Assembly: GCA_964617105.1 (NCBI GenBank)
Contig: CAZTWC010000074.1
Span: 1-13,971 of the forward strand
DNA from: CAZTWC01 sp964617105 [NCBI: uncultured Myxococcia bacterium]
GTDB lineage: Bacteria > CAZTWC01
Length of the DNA stretch: 13,971 nt
Reading direction: 5' to 3'
Shown here: piece by piece, positions 1 to 5,701 of the stretch
Layout: each line of letters starts with the position of its first letter
How positions within the stretch are numbered: the first letter of the stretch is position 1
Notes under the pieces: model-generated
The model's input: the letters and a program-made list of their open reading frames with translations, nothing else
Told to the model about the DNA's origin: nothing
Database searches by the model: none
Made by a program: the position numbers and the translations under genes

Positions 1-806
1 AAAACGTGGTAAAACCCAAAGTCACCAAAGTGCAAAGGGTGGAGATAGGTTTCAGGACCATCTCGGCCACACCACCGGCCCGCTATGAACGGAGGCCCAG
101 GGAAGCCCTGATGCTAAGTGGCGATGAGAATATTGTGGCAGTGGAATTTATTGTCCAATATAAAATTAAAGACCCTATTGCTTATCTCTTTAATGTTAAA
201 AATCAGCCCCGTATATTAAAAGAAGCCACTGAGGCATCTATGCGGGAAGTGGTGGGTAAAAATAAAATTGACAGTATTCTGACCAGCAAAAAATTTAAGA
301 TACAGCAGGAGGCCCAACATCTTCTGCAATCTATTATGGATTCATATAAGAGCGGGATAGATATTGTGGCGGTTCAATTGCAGGATGTGCAGCCGCCCCG
401 GGCAGTAATGGCGTCTTTTAAAGACGTGGCCTCGGCCCGTGAAGATAAAAACAAAATTATCAACCAGGCAGATGGCTATCACAATGATATTATCCCCAAA
501 GCCAAGGGGCAGGCCCAAAAAATGATCAACGAAGCCCAGGCTTATGCCAAATCAAAAATCTCCCGGGCAGAGGGTGAAGCCCGCCGGTTTGAAAAAATTC
601 TGGAACAATACAGCAAAGCCAAGGAGATCACCAAATCCAGACTGTATATCGAAACCATGGAAAATATCCTCTCCAAGGTGGACAAAATTATTGTCAGCAA
701 CAAAATGGGTGAAAATGCAGTGCCCTATTTACCCTTGACCAACAATGGTCTGACTGGACAGGGAAATTTGAATCGGGCTGGCATCACTACCAAAAAGGGG
801 AATTAA
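1..806 (+). CDS. hflK: HflK, membrane protease modulator (5' end missing)
   Basis: HflK pairs with HflC in a large inner-membrane SPFH (band 7) complex whose periplasmic bulk encloses and restrains the FtsH protease. The frame is open from the left edge, so the N-terminal membrane segment and the start of the SPFH domain are missing. A GTG at position 6 is an internal valine, not the start. Visible parts are the SPFH core (EIGFR near residue 15, then VEFIVQYKIKDP around residues 47-58) and, from about residue 145 to 215, a charged Ala/Glu/Lys-rich helix typical of the HflK/HflC coiled coil (QADGYHNDIIPKAKGQAQKM region). The C-terminal tail is short and polar. The stop is 11 bp before hflC, the standard hflK-hflC order. 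The family call is firm and rests on both sequence and neighbour. Confidence 0.93.
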   Translation, partial: NVVKPKVTKVQRVEIGFRTISATPPARYERRPREALMLSGDENIVAVEFIVQYKIKDPIAYLFNVKNQPRILKEATEASMREVVGKNKIDSILTSKKFKIQQEAQHLLQSIMDSYKSGIDIVAVQLQDVQPPRAVMASFKDVASAREDKNKIINQADGYHNDIIPKAKGQAQKMINEAQAYAKSKISRAEGEARRFEKILEQYSKAKEITKSRLYIETMENILSKVDKIIVSNKMGENAVPYLPLTNNGLTGQGNLNRAGITTKKGN

Positions 807-817
807 GGAGAGTATAG

Positions 818-1687
818 ATGAATAAAGTATTGGTTACTATTATTGTTGTTATCGGGGTGCTGGCAGTGATCATAAGTCAGTCCCTTTTCAGAATTGACCA
901 AACCCAGTCGGCCATAGTGCTGATGTTGGGAAAACCTATCAAGACCATCAAAAAACCTGGTCTCCATTTTAAATTGCCCCTGGTGCAGAACGCTATTTTT
1001 TTTGACAACCGTTTACTAAACTACGACTCATCACCCACCGAGATCATCACCAAAGACAAAAAAAATCTGGTAGTGGACAACTATGCCCAGTGGCGAATAA
1101 TCGATCCGTTAAAATTGTACCAAACCGTGCGCAACGAGGAAGGCGCTCAATCCAGGTTGGACGACATTATCTATTCCGAATTGAGATTGGAGTTGGGTAA
1201 GTTCAATCTAGACGAGATTGTTGCTCATGTAAGGTCAAAAATTATGGCTTCTGTGACCCAAAAATCTAATAGTAAAGCCCGTGAATATGGAGTGGAAGTT
1301 TTTGACGTACGCATGAAACGGGCCGATTTGCCGCCGGAAAACGAAAAAGCGGTTTATGGTCGTATGCAGGCTGAACGAGAGAGAGAGGCCAAACGCTACC
1401 GCTCCGAAGGAGAGGAGGCGTCGCTGAGGATAAAGGCGGAAGCGGACAAAAAGAAATCGATTCTTCTGGCAGAAGCCTATAAAAAAGCCCAGTTAATAAT
1501 GGGTGATAGTGATGCCAAAACTGTTAAAATTTACTCTCTGGCCTTTAACAAGGATCGGGAATTTTACGAGTTTAACCGCATGCTGGAAAGTTATAAACAG
1601 ATTTTTAACCCGCAGACCCGTCTGGTTATCTCTCCTGATTTGGATATTTTTAAGTACTTTAACCTAAAATCTAAAATCAACCACTGA
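818..1687 (+). CDS. hflC: HflC, membrane protease modulator
   Basis: HflC is the partner of HflK in the FtsH-regulating SPFH complex of the inner membrane. The 289-residue protein starts with a single hydrophobic segment (about residues 3-21), followed at once by the family signature DQTQSAIVLMLGKP and the GLHFKLPL motif. The SPFH domain runs to about residue 185. A long charged helix follows (about 180-235, rich in Glu, Arg, Lys and Ala), then a short FNKDREFYEFNRMLESY segment that is characteristic of HflC. E. coli HflC is somewhat longer (334 residues), so this one is compact. The ATG is preceded by AAGGAG at good spacing, 11 bp after the hflK stop, so the two are surely cotranscribed. Confidence 0.96.
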   Translation: MNKVLVTIIVVIGVLAVIISQSLFRIDQTQSAIVLMLGKPIKTIKKPGLHFKLPLVQNAIFFDNRLLNYDSSPTEIITKDKKNLVVDNYAQWRIIDPLKLYQTVRNEEGAQSRLDDIIYSELRLELGKFNLDEIVAHVRSKIMASVTQKSNSKAREYGVEVFDVRMKRADLPPENEKAVYGRMQAEREREAKRYRSEGEEASLRIKAEADKKKSILLAEAYKKAQLIMGDSDAKTVKIYSLAFNKDREFYEFNRMLESYKQIFNPQTRLVISPDLDIFKYFNLKSKINH

Positions 1688-1707
1688 CTCGATGACCAGG
1701 AAATATT

Positions 1708-2124
1708 ATGAAACTAAAAGCACAATATTATCAGAACAAGGCTTTTAATATTCAAATAAGAGGACACGAATATATATGTGACCAGGACAAAGAGGATGGC
1801 GGCGATGACAAGGGCATGATGCCATCGGAAATGTTTATCTCCAGCCTGGCAGTGTGCATTGGTGTCTATCTTCAGGGTTTTTTAGCCCGCAAAGATATAG
1901 ATATTGATGGGCTGCTGGTGGAGGCGGACTGGGAAAAGTCCAAAAAGGGCGATGGCCCTAACCGGATCAACAGTATCACTATGAGGGTAACACTGCCCAA
2001 AGGGGTGCCAGAGAAATATGAGCAGGCCCTGTATAGAGTGGCCAACTCTTGTATGATCCACAATACCCTGGAAAATTTCAACACTTTAAAGTGGGAATTG
2101 AATATCAACCTTCCGGAAGATTAA
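1708..2124 (+). CDS. OsmC/Ohr-family peroxiredoxin-like protein
   Basis: This is a 138-residue OsmC-family protein. Members reduce organic hydroperoxides with two cysteines. Both positions are present: Cys50 in SSLAVCIGVYL, at the start of the central helix, and Cys115 in ANSCMIHNTL, which matches the family's C-P-x-x-x-T-L-like second site. The sequence between them (DIDIDGLLVEADW) fits the OsmC fold. It is shorter than many stress-induced OsmC proteins and closer to the YhfA-like OsmC subgroup, so its substrate is not known. The start codon follows AGGAAATATT, a usable ribosome site, 20 bp after hflC, so it may be the third gene of the hfl transcript. No promoter or terminator was seen in the gap. 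Confidence 0.88.
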   Translation: MKLKAQYYQNKAFNIQIRGHEYICDQDKEDGGDDKGMMPSEMFISSLAVCIGVYLQGFLARKDIDIDGLLVEADWEKSKKGDGPNRINSITMRVTLPKGVPEKYEQALYRVANSCMIHNTLENFNTLKWELNINLPED

Positions 2125-2190
2125 CCCACACACTTTAAGAAGAAAAGAGAGTTCCCGACATTAAATCGTAAATCGAAAGGAGTTCAAAAA

Positions 2191-3480
2191 ATGACCATAC
2201 CAGCAGAAAAAGGAAAAGTTGCCATTGTAGTAGGCGGTGGCCCAGCCCCCGGAATTAACGGCGTAATCCATTCCGCCACTTTGCATGCCCAGGAGTTGGG
2301 TTATGAGGTTATCGGTTTACGCGATGGTTACCGCTGGCTATGCGAAGGGCAGAAAAAAATTATCAACCTGAACACCGACCTGGTAAGCCGCATCCATCTG
2401 GAAGGTGGCAGTATTCTGGGTACTGCCAGAACCAACCCAACCAAAAAAGAGGCGCTTCTAAAAAAGGTGGTTTGCTCCCTGGTAGATATGGGAGTGACCA
2501 AACTGGTTTCCATTGGTGGTGATGATACCGCTTTTTCCGCCTACAAGGTGGGTGAATATGCCAGTAAAAATATGGGGGTGACCCTTAACTGCGCTCATGT
2601 GCCCAAAACTATTGATAACGACCTGCCCCTGCCCGAGGGGATTCCAACTTTTGGCTATGAAACCGCCCGCCAGGTGGGTACCTACCTGTTGACCAACCTG
2701 ATGAACGAGGCTAAAACCTCCAGCCGCTGGGTCATTGCCGTGGCCATGGGCCGTTCAGCGGGACACCTGGCTCTGGGAATGGGCAAAAGTTCCGGAGCCA
2801 CCCTGACTCTTATTCCAGAAGAGTGGAATGGCGCCCCGGTTAGACTCCCCGAAGTGGTGGATATTATCCTGGGTTCTATCATCAAACGCCTGGTTCATGG
2901 ACGCCCCTATGGGGTAGTGGTTTTGGCCGAAGGCTTGATGGAGTATATGGACCATAGCGATCTAAAGATGCTGGATCGGGTGGAAAAAGATGCTCACGGC
3001 CATATCCGCCTGGCAGAGATCAAGTTTGGCGATATGATCAAAGATGAAGTCAAAAAACAGGTGCGGAAAATGAAAGTGGAGATGACCACTGCCATTGACA
3101 AAGAGATCGGTTATGAACTACGCTGCGCCGCTCCCACTGCCCTGGATATCGAATATACTATCAACCTGGGGCACAGTGCCATGGAGTTTCTCCACAATGG
3201 CGGCACCAATGCCCTGATCACTGTGCAGGGCAACCAGGTGGTTCCAATCCCCTTTAGCGAGATAATGGATCCCCAAACTGGTAAAACCCAGGTGCGGCAG
3301 GTGGATATTAATTCGTTGCAGTTCAAGATAGCCCGGGAATATATGATCCGGCTGGAACCAAGTGATTTCGATTCCAATATCATGCTGGAAAAGATGGCCA
3401 TGGCCGCCAACATGACCTCTGAACAATTTGTTGATCGTTTTGGCTATCTGGTGGGCCGGAAACTCTCGCCTCATCAATAG
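2191..3480 (+). CDS. pfp: 6-phosphofructokinase, probably pyrophosphate-dependent
   Basis: This 429-residue phosphofructokinase phosphorylates fructose 6-phosphate in glycolysis. The phosphoryl donor can be read from two signature positions. The loop is GGDDT (residues 109-113), where ATP enzymes have GGDG, and the catalytic motif is PKTIDND (138-144), where ATP enzymes have PGTIDND. Asp112 plus Lys139 is the established pattern for pyrophosphate users. Other motifs are GGGPAPGINGVI (15-26), GTARTNP (77-83), MGRSAG (186-191) and PEEW (209-212). Asp142 is the expected catalytic base. The length fits the long PPi-PFK type rather than the 320-residue ATP enzyme. The start has AAAGGAG eight bases upstream. 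The stop overlaps the convergent lipoprotein gene by 7 bp. Being PPi-dependent, the enzyme could run reversibly and serve gluconeogenesis too; that is inferred from the family. Confidence 0.93.
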   Translation: MTIPAEKGKVAIVVGGGPAPGINGVIHSATLHAQELGYEVIGLRDGYRWLCEGQKKIINLNTDLVSRIHLEGGSILGTARTNPTKKEALLKKVVCSLVDMGVTKLVSIGGDDTAFSAYKVGEYASKNMGVTLNCAHVPKTIDNDLPLPEGIPTFGYETARQVGTYLLTNLMNEAKTSSRWVIAVAMGRSAGHLALGMGKSSGATLTLIPEEWNGAPVRLPEVVDIILGSIIKRLVHGRPYGVVVLAEGLMEYMDHSDLKMLDRVEKDAHGHIRLAEIKFGDMIKDEVKKQVRKMKVEMTTAIDKEIGYELRCAAPTALDIEYTINLGHSAMEFLHNGGTNALITVQGNQVVPIPFSEIMDPQTGKTQVRQVDINSLQFKIAREYMIRLEPSDFDSNIMLEKMAMAANMTSEQFVDRFGYLVGRKLSPHQ

Positions 3481-4364
3481 ACAGTAGTTGTTCTCACTAC
3501 CCGCAAACCCAAAATGGCGAGGCGACTGTCGGGATAATCGTGGCTGCGGAAGGCTGACCGGCATGTCCTGGCATGATCACTATAACTGCCGCCGCGGTGA
3601 CTCCGGCGGTCGCCCGATACAGGTCCAACCGGGTCTGTTGCCGGACCTGATAAGTAATCTTCCCGCCAATCCCACACCCACTCCACAACATTACCGCTCA
3701 TGTCGTAGAGTCCCCAGACATTGGCCTCTTTTCCTTTTACTGGATGAATCTTATAATCGGAGTTAAAGTCAAACCAGCCAATCTTATCGAGATTTGGATC
3801 AAGGCCATACTCTTCGGTTATGTCACCGCTGTAAAAAGCGCTCCCGCTCCCTGCCCGGGCAGCATACTCCCACTCCGCCTCGGTGGGCAGGCGATACCCT
3901 TTACACTCCTGGGGCCGGGTAAATTTATCTTTCAATTTACACTCTTTTACTTCCTTGCCGCTGCCGCTGCAGTCAAAACACTCCTCATAATCCCTGCTCC
4001 CGGAGAGGACATTGCAAAAGGCAATTGCCTCATGCCAACTCACACTCTCCACCGGACAATCATCTCCACAGGATGAAAATTTACTAGGATTATAACCCAT
4101 TAAATGGCTGAACTCCTTTTGAGTCACCTCTGTGGCGGCTATTTCAAAATTGTATGTCAAGGTGACCTGATGGAGATCCTCATCATCTTTGCGGCCACCT
4201 TCACTCTCTGGACTCCCCATGGTAAAAGCGCCGCCAGTGACTGGAACAAAACCTGGAGTGTTGGTTTTCTCCTCCTCTGAACTGCCGCCACTATCCGCTG
4301 AATCACAGTTGAGAATGAATAAAAAAAATAAAAAAGCCATAATTACGGTTAAATATTTACTCAA
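3474..4364 (-). CDS. SUMF/formylglycine-generating-enzyme-like lipoprotein
   Basis: This 296-residue protein has a short hydrophobic signal (residues 4-19) ending in a lipobox-like ILNC, so Cys20 is the probable lipid site. Asn just before the Cys is unusual. Asp21 at +2 would favour inner-membrane retention under the E. coli rule. A Ser/Glu-rich linker leads to a SUMF1/EgtB/PvdO-type domain (about 38-292): GGAFTMGS, ATEVTQKEF, PVESVSWHEAIAFC, GYRLPTEAEWEYAARAG, WGLYDMSGNVVEWVWD and RGGSY. Formylglycine-generating enzymes need two cysteines after GGSY. Here the first position is Asp262 and only Cys268 remains, so sulfatase activation is unlikely. Six cysteines around residues 99-154 may form disulfides. 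The start is TTG with a strong Shine-Dalgarno site. Function is unknown; a structural or binding role outside the cytoplasm is inferred. Confidence 0.85.
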   Translation of the reverse strand: MSKYLTVIMAFLFFLFILNCDSADSGGSSEEEKTNTPGFVPVTGGAFTMGSPESEGGRKDDEDLHQVTLTYNFEIAATEVTQKEFSHLMGYNPSKFSSCGDDCPVESVSWHEAIAFCNVLSGSRDYEECFDCSGSGKEVKECKLKDKFTRPQECKGYRLPTEAEWEYAARAGSGSAFYSGDITEEYGLDPNLDKIGWFDFNSDYKIHPVKGKEANVWGLYDMSGNVVEWVWDWREDYLSGPATDPVGPVSGDRRSHRGGSYSDHARTCRSAFRSHDYPDSRLAILGLRVVRTTTVY

Positions 4365-4372
4365 TCTAACTA

Positions 4373-4378
4373 CCTCCT
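4373..4378 (-). promoter_or_regulatory. Strong Shine-Dalgarno site that sets a TTG start
   Basis: Read on the (-) strand this is AGGAGG, eight bases before the TTG at 4364-4362. The next in-frame ATG is eight codons further in, inside the signal peptide, and would leave only 12 residues before the lipobox Cys. The perfect ribosome site therefore favours the rare TTG start. Confidence 0.75.
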
Positions 4379-4428
4379 GGCAATCTGATCAGAAATGGAG
4401 GGCAAATGTGGGGCTAAAACCCCAAACT

Positions 4429-4464
4429 AAAAAGGGGTTGCAGGTCATGACAACCCGCAACCCC
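4429..4464 (-). terminator. Intrinsic terminator, probably the original tRNA-Arg terminator
   Basis: On the (-) strand a perfect 8-bp stem (GGGGTTGC pairing with GCAACCCC, 4464-4457 with 4441-4434) closes a 15-nt loop and is followed at once by five T. It lies 11 bp beyond the displaced tRNA-Arg 3' end. That is where the terminator of an uninterrupted tRNA-Arg gene would sit. In the present arrangement it is about 1.1 kb from the intact tRNA. There is no T-run on the (+) side. Confidence 0.7.
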
Positions 4465-4473
4465 CTGATATAC

Positions 4474-4521
4474 ATGGTGCCCCCGGCAGGAATCGAACCT
4501 GCGACACGAGGATTAGGAATC
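4474..4521 (-). repeat. Displaced 3' fragment of tRNA-Arg(CCT), att-like repeat
   Basis: Apart from its first base (4474), which lies just outside the tRNA, this matches tRNA bases 30-76, from the anticodon stem through the anticodon, variable loop and T arm to CCA. The single mismatch is at 4504, in the variable loop (tRNA base 47). Identity stops abruptly after 4521, where the other copy continues into the 5' half of the tRNA. It cannot fold as a tRNA because the D arm and 5' acceptor strand are absent. It is best read as the tRNA end that the insertion pushed away. Confidence 0.85.
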
Positions 4522-4637
4522 GTAATCCAACCGCAAGCAACAAAACATCACAATCAACTACATCAATATATTCAAAATGTTATGCTGAATGGCTTATTGT
4601 GTCAAGTGGTAATTTGTTGCTTGTTTTTGTGGCTGAG

Positions 4638-4659
4638 TGCACCATTTTTGCACCATTTT
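4638..4659. repeat. 11-bp perfect tandem duplication
   Basis: The unit TGCACCATTTT occurs twice head to tail, followed by more T. It lies within the element, between the att-like repeat and the candidate toxin-antitoxin promoter. It may be a slipped duplication or a pair of protein-binding sites; nothing else distinguishes the two. Confidence 0.7.
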
Positions 4660-4713
4660 TTTTCTTTTCATTGGCAAATTTCTGGCTATCGCTATTTGGA
4701 GATAATGGCAAAG

Positions 4714-4742
4714 TTGCTAAAAACAGTTGAGATTGATAAGAT
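4714..4742 (+). promoter_or_regulatory. Candidate sigma70-type promoter of the toxin-antitoxin pair
   Basis: TTGCTA (4714-4719), 17 bp, then TAAGAT (4737-4742), about 68 bp before the antitoxin ATG. Each hexamer has four of six consensus bases and the spacing is ideal. UPF0175-type antitoxins are expected to repress their own promoter, but no clear operator palindrome was seen. Confidence 0.4.
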
Positions 4743-4810
4743 AGGAAATGGGTTACAAATGTCAATTGCTCTAAGCCCGCCAATGTCTCAAAGAGAAAAG
4801 AGGTATAAAA

Positions 4811-5065
4811 ATGTCTGTCCAACTAAATATAGAACTGCCTGAAAATGTTTTCTCCGCCCTTAAAAAAGCCCCCAATGAATTTGTTGAAGAGATGCGCCTG
4901 GCGGCAGCGGTAAAATGGCATGAAATCGGCCTAATCTCCCAATCAAAAGCGGCTGAGATAGCCGGAATAAGCAGGCATAAATTCCTGGAGGCATTATCAA
5001 GATTCCAGGTATCTCCTTTTCAGGTGACAGCGGATGAGTTGAAAAAGGAATTTAATAATGGGTAG
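4811..5065 (+). CDS. UPF0175-family antitoxin
   Basis: This 84-residue protein matches the UPF0175 pattern closely: an N-terminal beta strand (VQLNIELPENVF), the helix EFVEEMRLAAAVKWHEIG (about residues 23-40), then a helix-turn-helix-like segment from SQSKAAEIAGIS to FLEAL (about 43-62), and a C-terminal QVTADELKKE tail that would contact the toxin. Members are the antitoxin partners of DUF3368 PIN-like toxins and probably bind the operon promoter. The start has AGAGG seven bases upstream. The 3' end overlaps the toxin gene by 8 bp, so translation is coupled. Two of its three Arg codons are AGG or AGA. With the next gene it is the only recognisable cargo of the tRNA-Arg element. Confidence 0.9.
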   Translation: MSVQLNIELPENVFSALKKAPNEFVEEMRLAAAVKWHEIGLISQSKAAEIAGISRHKFLEALSRFQVSPFQVTADELKKEFNNG

Positions 5066-5549
5066 GAAATGGGTGGTAAACTCTTCCCCATTAATTATTC
5101 TGGGTAAAATAGGTCAGATAAAGTTGCTGGAGGATTTATCGGACAAACTAGTTATCCCGGAAGGTGTTTTGGAAGAGATAAATCAAGGGCCGGCCAGCGA
5201 TAAGGCCAGGAGATGGTTAAATGGAGGGCAAGGCGAACAATATATCCAAAAAATTGAACATTTTTCCCCTAAAGTAATTGCCTGGGATCTTGGATTGGGT
5301 GAAACGGAGGTAATATCCTGGACTGAACAAAATACAGATTATACTGCTATCATCGATGATCGGGCGGCCAGAAATTGTTGCAAGGCGTTAAACACCGAAG
5401 TAATTGGCTCTTTGGGAATGATCCTAATCGCTAAAAAAGATGGCATAATTAAAGAAATAAAACCGCTGCTCAATCAGATAATTGCCCAAAATTTCAGAAT
5501 TTCATCGAAAATTAAGGCATTGATCCTGGAGTTGGCCCAGGAAAAGTGA
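5058..5549 (+). CDS. DUF3368 PIN-like toxin (predicted ribonuclease)
   Basis: This 163-residue DUF3368 protein belongs to the PIN-domain-like nuclease superfamily, used as a toxin with UPF0175 antitoxins. Visible landmarks are the N-terminal strand and loop WVVNSSPLIILGKIGQ (residues 5-20), Glu39/Glu40 in PEGVLEEI, the conserved LGLGETEVI (78-86) and AIIDDRAAR (98-105) with its acidic pair Asp100/Asp101. Classical PIN nucleases have Asp at the first site, whereas here it is Asn8, as I recall for many DUF3368 members. RNA cleavage is therefore inferred, not shown. The ATG overlaps the antitoxin end by 8 bp and has AAGGA upstream. The stop is only four bases from the encoded CCA of the opposing tRNA-Arg, with no terminator between. 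Five of six Arg codons are AGA or AGG. Confidence 0.9.
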   Translation: MGRKWVVNSSPLIILGKIGQIKLLEDLSDKLVIPEGVLEEINQGPASDKARRWLNGGQGEQYIQKIEHFSPKVIAWDLGLGETEVISWTEQNTDYTAIIDDRAARNCCKALNTEVIGSLGMILIAKKDGIIKEIKPLLNQIIAQNFRISSKIKALILELAQEK

Positions 5550-5552
5550 AGT

Positions 5553-5600
5553 ATGGTGCCCCCGGCAGGAATCGAACCTGCGGCACGAGGATTAGGAATC
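5553..5600 (-). repeat. att-like repeat, copy within intact tRNA-Arg
   Basis: This 48-bp block is shared with 4474-4521 at 47 of 48 positions. It covers tRNA bases 30-76 plus one base beyond CCA. If the insertion model holds, this copy came in with the element and rebuilt a working tRNA 3' half. Confidence 0.82.
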
Positions 5601-5629
5601 CCCAGCTCTATCCCCTGAGCTACGGGGGC
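5554..5629 (-). tRNA. tRNA-Arg(CCT)
   Basis: A 76-nt cloverleaf on the (-) strand. The acceptor GCCCCCG pairs with CGGGGGC, the discriminator is A and CCA is encoded. The D stem is GCTC/GAGC. The anticodon stem is GGGGA/TCCTC with one G-U pair, and its loop TTCCTAA places CCT at 34-36 (plus-strand 5594-5596). The T arm is GCAGG-TTCGATT-CCTGC. It decodes AGG. All stems are intact despite the apparent insertion, as expected when an element rebuilds the gene. It follows apt on the same strand but has its own candidate promoter. Its present 3' neighbour is the toxin gene on the other strand, not a terminator. Confidence 0.96.
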
Positions 5630-5632
5630 ATT

Positions 5633-5659
5633 GATTGATAAGATTGATAAGATTGATAA
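5633..5659. repeat. Three perfect 9-bp tandem repeats upstream of tRNA-Arg
   Basis: GATTGATAA occurs three times without a break, between the candidate tRNA promoter and the tRNA 5' end, so it would form the tRNA leader. A 13-base stretch spanning the unit boundary (5641-5653) recurs exactly at 4730-4742, over the candidate toxin-antitoxin -10 box. Confidence 0.85.
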
Positions 5660-5661
5660 TT

Positions 5662-5690
5662 TTCTTATCTCAATACTGATGAAAAGTCAA
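5662..5690 (-). promoter_or_regulatory. Candidate promoter of tRNA-Arg
   Basis: On the (-) strand TTGACT (5690-5685), 17 bp, then TAAGAA (5667-5662). The -35 box is good and the -10 box weak. Transcription would begin near 5655, giving a leader of about 26 nt made of the 9-bp repeats, to be removed by RNase P. Confidence 0.45.
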
Positions 5691-5701
5691 TTGCCATTTA
5701 C

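Larger units (their letters stand above)
4522..4810. other. AT-rich non-coding stretch inside the element
   Basis: About 290 bp between the att-like repeat and the antitoxin gene. It holds an 11-bp tandem duplication, a candidate toxin-antitoxin promoter and the antitoxin ribosome site (AGAGG, seven bases before the ATG). A (-) strand reading frame (4822-4580, 80 residues) ends in a Lys/Asn-rich tail and could be a decayed gene end, but it has no motif I recognise. No convincing gene is present. Confidence 0.5.
4475..5600. mobile_element. Mini integrated element in tRNA-Arg(CCT) carrying only a toxin-antitoxin pair
   Basis: The ends are a 48-bp direct repeat made of the 3' portion of tRNA-Arg. 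One copy lies within the intact tRNA gene (5553-5600) and the other is an isolated fragment (4474-4521), one mismatch apart. This is the footprint left by tyrosine-recombinase integration into a tRNA 3' end. Repeat to repeat the unit is about 1.08 kb. Inside are an antitoxin gene, a toxin gene and about 290 bp of AT-rich sequence with no recognisable integrase, excisionase or transposase. The likely reading is the remnant of a larger island that lost its integrase, or a satellite moved by another element's integrase. The footprint is seen directly; the history is inferred. Confidence 0.75.

Noticed and set aside
6-806. GTG at position 6 as the start of hflK
   Set aside because: The frame is open to the window edge, and the HflK N-terminal membrane segment and early SPFH strands are missing, so the gene begins upstream of the window.
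3118-3564. 148-codon (-) frame antisense to the phosphofructokinase gene
   Set aside because: A shadow frame of a conserved enzyme, with no ribosome site and no recognisable motif.
4410-4423. GGGG-CTAAAA-CCCC hairpin as a second terminator
   Set aside because: The stem is only 4 bp and has no T-run on either side. The neighbouring 8-bp stem with T5 is the better candidate.
4580-4822. 80-codon (-) frame as a decayed integrase tail
   Set aside because: A Lys/Asn-rich end near the att-like repeat is suggestive, but none of the tyrosine-recombinase catalytic residues (R, HxxR, Y) can be placed, so no call was made.
4189-4842. 217-codon (+) frame across the lipoprotein gene start and the tRNA fragment
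   Set aside because: It runs antisense to a well-supported gene, through a tRNA remnant and into the antitoxin gene, and shows no protein family features.
5633-5659. CRISPR array or iteron-type origin
   Set aside because: Three 9-bp units without spacers are far too short for CRISPR, and there is no replication gene nearby. Treated as a simple tandem repeat.
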